Assembly: GCA_950054485.1 (NCBI GenBank)
Contig: CATLPD010000003.1
Coordinates: 186,001 to 250,000 of the forward strand
Source: an uncultured Alphaproteobacteria bacterium
Lineage (GTDB): Bacteria; Pseudomonadota; Alphaproteobacteria; Micavibrionales; CSBR16-224
Reading direction: 5' to 3'
DNA: 64,000 bases
How positions within the stretch are numbered: position 1 is the first letter of the stretch; the number at the start of each line of letters is the position of its first letter. A program made the translations under genes and the position numbers. Below, piece by piece: positions 45,963 to 55,035 of the stretch. Under the pieces are notes generated by a model. It saw only the letters and a program-made list of their open reading frames with translations, was not told where the DNA came from and ran no database searches.

Positions 45963-46769
45963 TCAAGCTGCGCTTTGGATATTCTCGCCTTGCGGTTTCT
46001 TATTATTAATCATCCAGCTTGATAAGATGTTCGCCATATATTCGGCGTCCTTTATTTCGGGCAGCATGTGCCCTGACCCTTGAATCGTAATCAAATATTT
46101 TTCTGCACGTGCGCGATCGTAAATATCCAGAGCGTTTTGATATGTCACCATTTCGTCATCGGGATCATGGAAAACAAAGACCGCGCACTTCAGCTTACGC
46201 GTGATTTGTTCAATGTCGTGTGATTTCACATCCTGAATAAATTGTTTTTTCAAAATATATGTGCGGCCGGCGACGGATATCTCGATTTGTCCGTCTTTTT
46301 CCATGACCTGTGCATTTTCTTCAAAATGACGCATAACGTGCCGCGGGTCTTTTGGCGAACCAAGTGTGGCGACCGCCTTTACCGAAGGCCTTTGATGCGC
46401 AAAGCCGATACTGGCCGCGCCGCCAAAGCTGTGACCGATCAAAAGCGATATATCTTGATCGTACTCCTCTTTTATTTTGTCCGCGACGGATTTGATATCC
46501 AGAATATTTGTTGTGAAATTCGTATCCGAAAAATTACCACCGCTTTTCCCGAGACCCGTAAAATCAAAACGCACCATGGCAATTCCGCGCTCTGCCATTG
46601 CTCGGGACACGCGTTTGGGGGCAAAGAATTCTTTCTCGCACGTGAAGCAGTTTGAAAAAATACCAAAGCTGCGCGGTTTTTCATCTGCGGGCATTTCCAG
46701 GTAAGCCGAAATGATATGGCCGCGGTCATTTTCAAGATCAAAGCTTATTGTTTTATATTTTTTCATCAC
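45963..46769 (-). CDS. Alpha/beta hydrolase
   Basis: The 268-residue protein shows the nucleophile elbow GHSFGGA, an upstream RFDFTGLGKSGG and a later acid/His region (FHDPDDEMVTY, GSGHMLPEI). It belongs to the alpha/beta-hydrolase superfamily, near the peptidase S9/osmC-linked hydrolases (FSNCFTCEKEF is the typical start of that OsmC-partner group). No OsmC gene is adjacent here. It is convergent to the SGNH gene, only 3 nt apart. Confidence 0.85.
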   Translation of the reverse strand: MMKKYKTISFDLENDRGHIISAYLEMPADEKPRSFGIFSNCFTCEKEFFAPKRVSRAMAERGIAMVRFDFTGLGKSGGNFSDTNFTTNILDIKSVADKIKEEYDQDISLLIGHSFGGAASIGFAHQRPSVKAVATLGSPKDPRHVMRHFEENAQVMEKDGQIEISVAGRTYILKKQFIQDVKSHDIEQITRKLKCAVFVFHDPDDEMVTYQNALDIYDRARAEKYLITIQGSGHMLPEIKDAEYMANILSSWMINNKKPQGENIQSAA

Positions 46770-46817
46770 ATCAAATCCTCAGAAGCGATCATAAAGGGCG
46801 GCTTGTAAAAAGGCCAT

Positions 46818-46848
46818 AAAAAAACGCGGCCTGGGGCGACCGCGTTTT
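46818..46848 (-). terminator. Terminator of the charged-repeat protein gene
   Basis: AAAACGCGG (46821-46829) and CCGCGTTTT (46840-46848) pair fully around a 10-nt loop. A-rich sequence at 46818-46824 gives the U-run for a minus-strand transcript. Confidence 0.8.
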
Positions 46849-46865
46849 TCTGTGTGGTAAATTAT

Positions 46866-47369
46866 TTATTCGCTGGTGCCGCGTTTTTCTTGTCTTTTTT
46901 CACGGCGGTGCTCGCGACGTTCTCTAAACTTTTCTTTATCGTCTTCGCTGAGGCCTTCATAGCGTTCTTTCATCTTGGCTTTCTTATCAGCTTTTTCTTC
47001 GTCCGACATACTTTCCCATTTTTCACGCATTTGTTCTTTTTTCTCAGCGCGGCGTTCTTTCCATTTTTCTTTTTCTTCTTCCGGCAGGCTATCGATAAAG
47101 GCCTTGCGTTCTTCCTTCATTTTTTCGCGTTCTTCTTCGGATAATCCGGTCCACCAGTCACGACGCTTTTTCATCATTTCCATGCGCTCTTCTTCCGACA
47201 TGTTTTTGAATGAATCCCGGCGCTCGGTCAGATATTCAACGCGCTGTTCTGCTGTCATGTTTTTAAAAGCATTCCAGTCTGTAACAAAGGTATCATCAGC
47301 CAATGCCGATCCGCTCATCAGGGCGGTCATACCGGCAATCATCAAGCCGTATTTAAAGTGTTTTATCAT
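46866..47369 (-). CDS. Secreted highly charged repeat protein
   Basis: The 167-residue protein has a signal peptide (cleavage after SGSALA). The rest is about 140 residues of Glu, Lys and Arg with few hydrophobics, arranged in six repeats of about 20-25 residues starting (N/G/S)-(M/L)-(S/T/P)-(E/A/D)-E/D-x-(R/K). This should form a long charged helix in the periplasm, somewhat like DUF3106 or Spy-type proteins. No cysteine is present in the mature part. AGGAG precedes the ATG. Function unknown; a chaperone or spacer role is a guess. Confidence 0.75.
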   Translation of the reverse strand: MIKHFKYGLMIAGMTALMSGSALADDTFVTDWNAFKNMTAEQRVEYLTERRDSFKNMSEEERMEMMKKRRDWWTGLSEEEREKMKEERKAFIDSLPEEEKEKWKERRAEKKEQMREKWESMSDEEKADKKAKMKERYEGLSEDDKEKFRERREHRREKRQEKRGTSE

Positions 47370-47497
47370 GTGTTAACTCCTGTTTTTCTATTGATAACCA
47401 TTGTTACTGTCGGCGGCTATCTTTCCCCTTGCTTAAAATACAATTTTAGGTCATTTTTATTAATAACGGTATATTTTCTGAATGTGGGAGACTGAAA

Positions 47498-47653
47498 ATG
47501 CACAATATCAAAAAATTCATTCTGATTGTATCATTTATTTTATCGAGTGTCGTGATGGTTAGCGCCTGTAATACGGTCGAAGGCCTTGGACAAGACACAC
47601 GCGCACTGGGGGATGCTATTACCGGCGCATCACGTGACAGCCGCGGGTATTAA
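47498..47653 (+). CDS. ecnA: Entericidin A/B-family lipoprotein
   Basis: A short ORF of 51 residues, MHNIKKFIL... with lipobox VSAC (C24) followed by NTVEGLGQDTRALGDAI, matches the entericidin family of small stress-related lipoproteins that act at the outer membrane. The N-TVEG-x-G-x-D motif is strongly conserved in proteobacteria. It diverges from the charged-repeat gene and ends 15 nt before the convergent 1247-aa gene. In enterobacteria, entericidins form an antidote/toxin pair; here only one copy is visible, so the toxin-antidote role is not supported. Confidence 0.85.
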   Translation: MHNIKKFILIVSFILSSVVMVSACNTVEGLGQDTRALGDAITGASRDSRGY

Positions 47654-47668
47654 TCCACTTTTCTAATC

Positions 47669-50600
47669 TTAGTTTTGCGGTGGCCAGCCTTTTCGCTTTG
47701 GTGAAGCAGCTTTTTGCTGGGGTGAATTGTCATTTGTGTTTTCTTTAACTTCATTTGCGGCAGCCTCGAAGTCCTGCAGAATGTCGGTAAAAGGCTTTTT
47801 GTAATCACCAAATAACAATGTATCTGCTGGTATGGAAAGTTGTCTTTGCTTTGCATCCAGGTCTGACCAGTCTTTAAATTGTGCGCTTGTATATCTGTCA
47901 AGTTTGCGGGTTTTTTGAACAATCTTACTTTCGCTATGCTTACCTTTTACAAGTTTTTTCAATGTGCTTTCGCTATTCAGCGCTTTGACCTGACAGTTGA
48001 CAGAATCTTCAAAAGTTACATCCATTACATTTGCAGACTTGATCTGGGCAGTTTCAATATCCGAAGCCTTAACCAATTCATCATCCGTTGAAAGCAAGCC
48101 GGCGGTCTTGTTTTTCATCTGCATAAGCGCAAGGCGATCACGTGACCCGGATAATTCAAAACGTATTTTGGCTGATCCCAACGAAATGAATACGCTGTCC
48201 CCCATGTCTGAAAGATTTGTAATTTTATCTGTCGCTATGCTGATTTCACCGATGGTCGTAAGGTTCGCATCAGACTTCAAACGGTTTTCAAATTCAGTAT
48301 CAACACTATACATAGTGATGATAGAGTTCTTTTTCTTATTATCCTGAAGACCGCTGCCCAGAAATTGTAATGTATATTTCTTATCGAGGGTGCCCTGTAA
48401 TTCCTGTGTTGTAAGCGTTGCAAGATTTGCAGGGTTAACCCAGATGTTTCTGTCTGAAGCCAGTACAAAGCCTTGCTTGTCCAAAATGTCTACCGCTTTT
48501 TCGGCTTGTTTCTCATCGATGATAATTGGCGGCAGAATGAAGTTTGACAGGTCTTCGTTGAAAGGACGAATTCTGTTTTTGCCATCATATACAGTCTTAC
48601 CACAGCGCAGATAAACTTCACCCGTTTCAGCAACATATTCTATAGCATCCAATTGCTTCATATTTATATATTGCGAACCAATCGGTTCAAAATCAGGGTT
48701 TTCATTCAGCAATTTTGTAAGAGCTTTGTATTCTGCATCTGTTAGGTGGAAATCTTTAAAGCACGTTTCATTGTTGATGAAATAAACATTGTTATTATCA
48801 TCAAAAAAGACCTGATGCAGTGTCGCCATATTAACCAAGGATGATCCATTAATCTCCATTAAGTCCGGATTTTTGTCCGATAGGGACTTTAGTATTGCAC
48901 TGATATCGGCATCATCCTGAATCTGCAAAGGGGCACTGAAATTCTTGTAAGAGAACTGAAGGTATATATCGCCATTTTGTTCGCGTACTTCAATATAATC
49001 AAGTTTCTCAGGGTTTAGGAATTCGGTCTCCACAAAGACCAGATTGCTACGGTTCAATGCCTGAAATAGATCTGATACTTGCTCAGGGCTCTCATAGCCT
49101 GGCAATTCATATTCACGGCCGTTCGCGATAATAAAGCTGCTTTCTATTTCCCCGTCGGGGCCTGACGGACAGTAGATATTGGTAATTTGTGCGGGGTTTA
49201 AGATGCAGCCATCTTTATATTCTATAAAGTCACCATCAATGCTTTTGACATTCTCCAGATACTCTTTTTCAAGTTCTTTATTTGATGTTGCCTTGGCTGC
49301 TTTCTCGTAAAAATTGGCCCGTTCAGCCGGTGAGGTTAATATAGACATGACAGCAGCAATTTTTTGCGCATCGCCCGTTTGATAGACCGTGTCAAATACG
49401 GTTTCAGGCTGGCCTGATAAAAGATGTTTACGCATATCTGACACAAAATCGGCATCATCAAGCTGCCAGAACGCAGGCAAAACATCTGTCCATTGATCAT
49501 GATCAACAAGATTTGCAATCATTTGTTTTGCAATTTCTGTTTTATCTAGCGTATTGTGTGTCACGCCATTTTCCCACAACATTAAAAAGATTTTAGCACT
49601 GTATGTTTCTGTGGGGTTTTTCAAATACGGGTCCAAAATATCTGCTTCAGGGTTCATTATTTTTGCCAAAGCATAGCTTTGTTCGAATAAAACCTCGCTG
49701 AATTGAGAAAGATTAATCAGCCGTGAATTCGCATCTTTTGAAAGATCGAGTAGTGACAATGCGCATTTAGCCAACTCTTCAGTATCTGGATCGCGGCCGG
49801 GGAAGTGCGCATTTAATAGGGCTGCGATAATCTTTATTTTAGGCTCTTTTGTTCCGGCCATTTTGTACGCTTTTTCAAATGTCTTTGTCTCCAAAACCGC
49901 TTGAATATAGGATGTGCCTGATTTTTCAATGATGCGTGATAGAGTATCCGCATTATCTTCAATTTTTTGACCGACAGGGTTATAGACTTCTGACGCCATG
50001 TCAAAATAAGTCGTGACTAGATTATTCGCCGCTTCTTCAAGGTTACCTTCTAGGTGTAATGAAGTAAGTGGGGTCTCGTCTGTCTTACTTTCCAAAACGT
50101 CAAGGACATTCAGCAGTTTTTGGCCATGTCCCAACTGATCCAGAGCAAGTTCGGTCAGGCTGTTATAGCCTTTCGCCTCAAGAGCCCATGCACGGAAATC
50201 TTTAAATGTATGTTTTTGCGTCGCCTGTTTAAGAATCTCGACATTTTCGGCTTTTGATAAATCATTTAAGGCCGTCGTAAATTCGATGTAGGCGTGCGTA
50301 TCTTCAATAATGGCCTCGCTGAATGTACGAAGGGTTTCGTTAAAATCGTTTTGCGCCAGACGGATCACAGACTCTGCTTTTTTATGCTGATCCAAAAGGC
50401 TTTCAAATGATGATGGTTTCGGATATTCTTCAGCGCCTCTATCTTCTACCAAGGCCTGTGTCCACGCCCAAAAATCCATGTTTCTGGCTTTGGCAAATAC
50501 AGGATTGCCCTCGATTTTCAACAGCTCGGTTTTGGTTTCAGCAATAGCTTGTTCGAACATGCGGTCTTCTTTACCGCGAATACGGCCCCACCAACCTGTT

Positions 50601-51412
50601 TTAAGTCCTTCGTCAAAAGCAACCGAGGTTTCATCCTCAATGTTTTGGCGGGTCGTGTCGTCAATTTCGTTGAATAAGCTCTGCGGCACACCTAACGGGA
50701 AGTCGGATAAGGCGTTCTCAATCCTTTTGTCGCCCGCAAAGGCTTCCAAAACAGCAGTTGCCGCACGTGTACCGTCTTTGTCTGTAATGTCCAGAATAAC
50801 GCCCCAGATAGAATGCATATCAGATGTCGGTTTAGGCAACGGCTTGCGGTCATGCAACTTCACCACTAGACGGACGTGGTTCGCGTCAAGCTCTTCGAAC
50901 AGGTCGCCAACATCTTTATCAAGCTTTTCCTCATCAAACATTTTGGCGCGCTCGGCCTTAATAGCCTGGATGATGCCTTGTGACATTTTTTCGGCGTTTC
51001 TGGCGCTTAGCCCCAGATTTTGCTGCTTGATAAAGGTGGCCAGTTGTTCTGTCTCGGGTTTGGTGCCCTCAAAGCTGTAGGTGATTGTCTCGACAGAGTT
51101 TTCTTCTTCGCCTTTTGAAGGCATGCGGATGAAAACTTCATTTGCTTTTGGAGCAGGGCGGGCCTTTTTAATTTTTTGTTGTTCGGCTTTCAAAGTCTTC
51201 AAAAGTTCGGACTTCTCGCCGTTCGCAAGTTGGCTTAAAAGCTGTTTGTAGGATGTAATGATTTCTTTGCGGTTTTCAAGAATCCATTCTTTGGCACGGC
51301 TGTTTTTCTTATCAAGGGATTTGATCATATTCCCCAGATATATCTGACGCGTTTTAAGCTCTTTCAGCTGATTCTCGAAATTTTCTTCGGTATATACGTC
51401 TTTTGGCGCCAT
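47669..51412 (-). CDS. Orphan 1247-aa protein with C-terminal repeats
   Basis: This large protein has no signal peptide or membrane segment and no catalytic motif I recognise. The N-terminal 110 residues look like a coiled coil (Lys/Glu/Leu). The middle (about 110-730) is helical with an Asp/Glu-rich surface. From about 735 to 1155 I see about seven divergent repeats of 45-75 residues, each with a N-P/N-M-x-x-L-x-x-I start and a G-x-V-Y-L strand. The tail is Pro/Lys/Gln-rich (SPKRKGWPPQN). A TTGCAT-17-TAGATT promoter lies upstream. It may be a secreted or scaffold effector, but nothing proves it. Confidence 0.7.
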   Translation of the reverse strand: MAPKDVYTEENFENQLKELKTRQIYLGNMIKSLDKKNSRAKEWILENRKEIITSYKQLLSQLANGEKSELLKTLKAEQQKIKKARPAPKANEVFIRMPSKGEEENSVETITYSFEGTKPETEQLATFIKQQNLGLSARNAEKMSQGIIQAIKAERAKMFDEEKLDKDVGDLFEELDANHVRLVVKLHDRKPLPKPTSDMHSIWGVILDITDKDGTRAATAVLEAFAGDKRIENALSDFPLGVPQSLFNEIDDTTRQNIEDETSVAFDEGLKTGWWGRIRGKEDRMFEQAIAETKTELLKIEGNPVFAKARNMDFWAWTQALVEDRGAEEYPKPSSFESLLDQHKKAESVIRLAQNDFNETLRTFSEAIIEDTHAYIEFTTALNDLSKAENVEILKQATQKHTFKDFRAWALEAKGYNSLTELALDQLGHGQKLLNVLDVLESKTDETPLTSLHLEGNLEEAANNLVTTYFDMASEVYNPVGQKIEDNADTLSRIIEKSGTSYIQAVLETKTFEKAYKMAGTKEPKIKIIAALLNAHFPGRDPDTEELAKCALSLLDLSKDANSRLINLSQFSEVLFEQSYALAKIMNPEADILDPYLKNPTETYSAKIFLMLWENGVTHNTLDKTEIAKQMIANLVDHDQWTDVLPAFWQLDDADFVSDMRKHLLSGQPETVFDTVYQTGDAQKIAAVMSILTSPAERANFYEKAAKATSNKELEKEYLENVKSIDGDFIEYKDGCILNPAQITNIYCPSGPDGEIESSFIIANGREYELPGYESPEQVSDLFQALNRSNLVFVETEFLNPEKLDYIEVREQNGDIYLQFSYKNFSAPLQIQDDADISAILKSLSDKNPDLMEINGSSLVNMATLHQVFFDDNNNVYFINNETCFKDFHLTDAEYKALTKLLNENPDFEPIGSQYINMKQLDAIEYVAETGEVYLRCGKTVYDGKNRIRPFNEDLSNFILPPIIIDEKQAEKAVDILDKQGFVLASDRNIWVNPANLATLTTQELQGTLDKKYTLQFLGSGLQDNKKKNSIITMYSVDTEFENRLKSDANLTTIGEISIATDKITNLSDMGDSVFISLGSAKIRFELSGSRDRLALMQMKNKTAGLLSTDDELVKASDIETAQIKSANVMDVTFEDSVNCQVKALNSESTLKKLVKGKHSESKIVQKTRKLDRYTSAQFKDWSDLDAKQRQLSIPADTLLFGDYKKPFTDILQDFEAAANEVKENTNDNSPQQKAASPKRKGWPPQN

Positions 51413-51456
51413 TGAACTAAAGCCTGCTTAATTTTTTGTTAACAATTGATTTTCAT

Positions 51457-51485
51457 AATCTATCATATTTATTTTCATAATGCAA
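51457..51485 (-). promoter_or_regulatory. Promoter of the 1247-aa gene
   Basis: TTGCAT (51485-51480), a 17-nt spacer and TAGATT (51462-51457) on the minus strand, about 45 nt before the ATG at 51412. Confidence 0.5.
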
Positions 51486-51513
51486 GAATTTAATCCAATT
51501 TCGGGAAAAAAAT

Positions 51514-51541
51514 TTGCGATCAGGCTATTTGGTGATAATAA
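51514..51541 (+). promoter_or_regulatory. Promoter of the BPL_N gene, +1 near the ATG
   Basis: TTGCGA (51514-51519), a 16-nt spacer and TAATAA (51536-51541). Predicted +1 is 51548, within one nt of the ATG at 51547. Confidence 0.45.
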
Positions 51542-51546
51542 AAAAC

Positions 51547-52290
51547 ATGCCAGAGATTCTTGTCTATAACGATTACATTCATAATAACCAGATGCTGATT
51601 AAAAAGCTGGGGGTTGCTTTGAATGGCTTTGATATCAAAACATGCGATGCGCATGATATTCTATCCGGGGTATTGGATAGTCGGCCCGGGTTATTTGTAA
51701 TGCCTGGCGGGGCAGATCGGTATTACTGCGAAAAACTGGACGGCGCAGCGAATGCAAGGATCAAACAGTATGTCGAAGATGGCGGATCTTATCTGGGGAT
51801 ATGTGCGGGCGCCTATTATGGGGCCAGATCGTTAGAATGGGCCAGGGAAGAGGGCGCGGCATCAATATGCGAAGACCGTGAGCTGGCTTTCGTCCAGTCG
51901 ACGGCTATTGGGCCCATATACAATTACATAGAAGGCAATCGTTTCGAAAACAGCTGGGACGGATTATGTACTCTTAAATATAAAGGGCAATCTTTTAAGG
52001 CTGTTTATCGTGGTGGCTGCTATTTCAAAACGACACCGGATTGCGAGGTTCTGGCGCGATACGCCGATTTGCCTGATGCACCTGCAGCCATAGTATATAA
52101 GGAATTCGGCAAGGGGAAAGTGATGTTGTCAGGTCCACATATTGAGCTGAATTCTCGGGATTATAGCCAGCTAATCTATAAAAATTGCAACGCATCATAT
52201 GATTACTGCCGAAAGCTGATAGAAGAAATGCAGCCTTCAGACGTCCAGATTGATGATTTATGGACTGATATTGTCCAATCCTTGTTATAA
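51547..52290 (+). CDS. BPL_N-domain (class I amidotransferase-like) protein
   Basis: The 247-residue protein has a class I glutamine-amidotransferase-like fold: FVMPGGADRYY, then YLGICAGAYYGAR, the nucleophile-elbow Cys, and later GKVMLSGPHIEL with a His. This is the BPL_N domain, found alone or in biotin-protein-ligase-like proteins. No ligase domain is attached, and the function of stand-alone forms is not known to me. I start at ATG 51547; an upstream in-frame TTG at 51514 is the -35 element. Confidence 0.82.
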   Translation: MPEILVYNDYIHNNQMLIKKLGVALNGFDIKTCDAHDILSGVLDSRPGLFVMPGGADRYYCEKLDGAANARIKQYVEDGGSYLGICAGAYYGARSLEWAREEGAASICEDRELAFVQSTAIGPIYNYIEGNRFENSWDGLCTLKYKGQSFKAVYRGGCYFKTTPDCEVLARYADLPDAPAAIVYKEFGKGKVMLSGPHIELNSRDYSQLIYKNCNASYDYCRKLIEEMQPSDVQIDDLWTDIVQSLL

Positions 52291-52293
52291 AAC

Positions 52294-52322
52294 TAGACAT
52301 TTCCCGTATAAACCTATACATA
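52294..52322 (+). promoter_or_regulatory. Candidate promoter of typA
   Basis: TAGACA (52294-52299), a 17-nt spacer and TACATA (52317-52322). An AAGGCGG ribosome site lies between it and the ATG. Confidence 0.4.
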
Positions 52323-52353
52323 TGCGGAAAAGACTAGAAAAGGCGGTCACATC

Positions 52354-54177
52354 ATGAATACGGCGGATATCAGAAACGTTGCGATTATTGCACACGTTGA
52401 TCACGGCAAAACAACATTAATTGATTCTATTCTGGCGCAAAGCGGGACATTCCGTGAAAACCAGTCGGTCGCAGAACGCGTTATGGATTCGAACGATCTT
52501 GAAAAAGAGCGCGGTATCACCATTCTGGCGAAATGTACATCGATCGATTGGGACAGCAAACGCGTTAATATTATTGATACGCCCGGTCACGCCGATTTCG
52601 GCGGCGAAGTCGAACGCGTATTGGATATGGCCGATGGTGTTATCCTGCTTGTGGATGCTGCTGAAGGCCCTATGCCTCAAACGAAGTTCGTTCTGGGTAA
52701 GGCTTTGAAACAGGGTCTGCGTCCGATCGTTGTAATCAATAAAATTGACCGCCCTGACCGCCGCCCTGACGAGGTTGTCGACGAAGTCTTTGATCTGTTC
52801 TGTGCCCTTGAAGCCAACGAAGAACAACTTGATTTCCCGATTTTATATGCATCAGGCCGCGATGGATGGTGTACGAGCGAACTGGAAGACGAACGTGTCA
52901 ACCTGCATCCGATGCTGGATCTGATTGTAGAACATGTCGGTGCGCCTGATGTTGATCCTTCGAAACCCTTTGCCATGTTGGCGACTTTGCTGGATTCTGA
53001 CCCCTATCTGGGGCGCTGTTTGACAGGCCGCGTTGTCAGCGGCGTTGCAAAGGTGAATTCAAATGTGAAAGCCATGAATCTTGATGGAAAAGTCATTGAA
53101 AACGGACGTCTGACAAAACTACTGCGCTTTGAAGGCACAAACCGTGTTCCGGCCGATAGCGTGCAGGCGGGTGATATTGTTTGTATTGCCGGTATGCAGG
53201 AGGCCTCGGTTGCCGATACCATCTGCGACCCTGCAGTTAGCCAGCCGGCACCATCAACCCCGATTGATCCGCCGACCATGTCTGTCATGATTACAGTGAA
53301 TGATTCACCGTTTGCCGGACAGGAGGGTGATAAGGTCACATCAACCATGATTCGTAACCGTCTGCTGGCCGAGGCTGAAACCAATGTTGCCATTACCTTT
53401 GAAGAATCAGCGGGTAAGGATGCTTTTGAAATTGGTGGGCGCGGCGAATTGCAATTGTCTGTTCTGATTGAAACCATGCGTCGTGAGGGCTTTGAGCTGA
53501 CGGTATCACGCCCGCGCGTTCTGATGAAGGAAGAGGGCGGACAGAAGCTGGAGCCGATCGAAGAAGTCATCATTGATGTTGATGAAGAATATTCCAGCAC
53601 GGTAATTGATAAAATGAACCGTCGCAAGGCTGAAATGGTTGAAATGAAACAGGCGGGTACAGGAAAAACTCGTATCATATTCCATGCACCTTCACGTGGT
53701 TTGATTGGATATCAAAGCCGTTTCCTGACCGACACGCGCGGAACAGGTGTGATGAACCGTGTTTTCCATGGCTATGCACCATACAAAGGTGAAATCGGCC
53801 AGCGCCGCAATGGGGCCTTGATTTCAATGGAGCAGGGACAGGCTGTTGCCTATGCCCTATTCAACCTGCAAGATCGCGGCGTGATGTTCGTAAACCCGCA
53901 GGACCCGATTTATAAAGGGATGGTTGTGGGCGAGCATAACCGTGAAAACGATCTTGAGATCAATTTGCTAAAGGGTAAAAAGCTGACCAACGTTCGAGCA
54001 TCCGGTAGTGATGAAGCCGTCACATTGACCCCGCCACGCCAGATGACATTGGAAGATATGATTTCATACATCAATGACGATGAACTGGTTGAAGTGACAC
54101 CAAAAGCCCTGCGTCTACGCAAACGTTTATTGTGCCCGCACGAGCGTAAAAAAGCATCCCGCGCCGCCGAAGCTTGA
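52354..54177 (+). CDS. typA: Translational GTPase TypA/BipA
   Basis: TypA is a ribosome-associated GTPase that helps 50S assembly and stress adaptation. The 607-residue length is standard. GTPase motifs are AHVDHGKTTL, the effector RGITI, DTPGHADFGGE and NKID. The EF-G-like domains and C-terminal domain (HAPSRGLIGYQSRFLTDTRGTG) follow. It has no terminator; the envelope-family operon starts 65 nt later with its own promoter. Confidence 0.97.
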   Translation: MNTADIRNVAIIAHVDHGKTTLIDSILAQSGTFRENQSVAERVMDSNDLEKERGITILAKCTSIDWDSKRVNIIDTPGHADFGGEVERVLDMADGVILLVDAAEGPMPQTKFVLGKALKQGLRPIVVINKIDRPDRRPDEVVDEVFDLFCALEANEEQLDFPILYASGRDGWCTSELEDERVNLHPMLDLIVEHVGAPDVDPSKPFAMLATLLDSDPYLGRCLTGRVVSGVAKVNSNVKAMNLDGKVIENGRLTKLLRFEGTNRVPADSVQAGDIVCIAGMQEASVADTICDPAVSQPAPSTPIDPPTMSVMITVNDSPFAGQEGDKVTSTMIRNRLLAEAETNVAITFEESAGKDAFEIGGRGELQLSVLIETMRREGFELTVSRPRVLMKEEGGQKLEPIEEVIIDVDEEYSSTVIDKMNRRKAEMVEMKQAGTGKTRIIFHAPSRGLIGYQSRFLTDTRGTGVMNRVFHGYAPYKGEIGQRRNGALISMEQGQAVAYALFNLQDRGVMFVNPQDPIYKGMVVGEHNRENDLEINLLKGKKLTNVRASGSDEAVTLTPPRQMTLEDMISYINDDELVEVTPKALRLRKRLLCPHERKKASRAAEA

Positions 54178-54191
54178 TTTACATATTTTTC

Positions 54192-54220
54192 TTGACATAA
54201 TTATTTGGCTGTTCTAGATT
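54192..54220 (+). promoter_or_regulatory. Promoter of the second envelope-family locus
   Basis: TTGACA (54192-54197), a 17-nt spacer and TAGATT (54215-54220). It begins TTGACATAAT, like the promoter of the first locus at 31101, so the two loci may be expressed alike. Confidence 0.65.
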
Positions 54221-54242
54221 TACAAAAAATCCGGAGCAGTCA

Positions 54243-55016
54243 ATGAATCGTAGCACTAAAAAAATCATTTCAAGCCTTGTAGGCCTTTCAATGGCGGCCT
54301 CTGTACCTGCGGGTGCTTATTGGGCTTTTGACGAAGGCTTGTTGGGAGCGGATCATTCTGATCGTACAGCATCCCAGGCGCTTGTAAACCTAGACAAGGC
54401 TGAGTTGCAAGCACAGGTGCAACAAGCTGCAGACCTTGAACAAGCACGGATCATATATGAAGCGGAGTGGAATAAGGCCATTGAGGATGCGTTCGCAAAA
54501 GGTATGAACCGAGAGCAAGCATTCGACGCAGCGGCACCCTATCAATCATTGCTTAATCAGTCAAAAGATGCGCTTGACCAACTAACGGCAGATTTTAACC
54601 GGAATGTCTTTGGCAATATGACCTTATCTGAAAATTATTTGCAAAATGTGACATATGATTTTCGTCAGGCAGCGCCAAATAGCAGCGTGAATGAAGATCT
54701 TGCGCGTTATATCGACGATTGTCAGGTTTCGTTTGTTGCTGAAAGATCAGAAGATCGTAGGTATAAACGTCCCCAACAAGTGCTCGATTGTGCGGTGGAT
54801 AAAGAAGCAAATACGGTTCCCAGACATCTTAACGATGTCCTTGGAAACGCGGCGGCACCTTTGTTTGTCTTTTTTCTAATTGGCAGTAGCATCCTTACTC
54901 TTGTGGCTTTTCCCTTTGGGTATTCGATAAGTCAAGGAGGATTAAAAAAACTTGAAGATCGCCAAGCCAGAAAAAAAGCCGAAAAAAAATCAAAACAAAA
55001 GCTGAAGAGTAACTAG
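54243..55016 (+). CDS. Envelope-family protein A
   Basis: The 257-residue protein has an N-terminal membrane segment (about 8-29), then F-DEG-LL-GAD, a motif shared with B and C. A long helical, Gln/Ala-rich region leads to NMTLSENYLQNV, then IDDCQV and LDCAV, a second membrane segment (about 205-228), and a very basic tail ending KSN. This predicts a periplasmic domain with two Cys between two membrane anchors. It is the first of three tandem paralogs. The family is unrecognised. Confidence 0.75.
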   Translation: MNRSTKKIISSLVGLSMAASVPAGAYWAFDEGLLGADHSDRTASQALVNLDKAELQAQVQQAADLEQARIIYEAEWNKAIEDAFAKGMNREQAFDAAAPYQSLLNQSKDALDQLTADFNRNVFGNMTLSENYLQNVTYDFRQAAPNSSVNEDLARYIDDCQVSFVAERSEDRRYKRPQQVLDCAVDKEANTVPRHLNDVLGNAAAPLFVFFLIGSSILTLVAFPFGYSISQGGLKKLEDRQARKKAEKKSKQKLKSN

Positions 55017-55035
55017 ATATATAGGGATCAGGAAT

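Noticed and set aside
47498-47653. Entericidin toxin-antidote pair
   Set aside because: Only one entericidin-type ORF is present; no second copy was found nearby.
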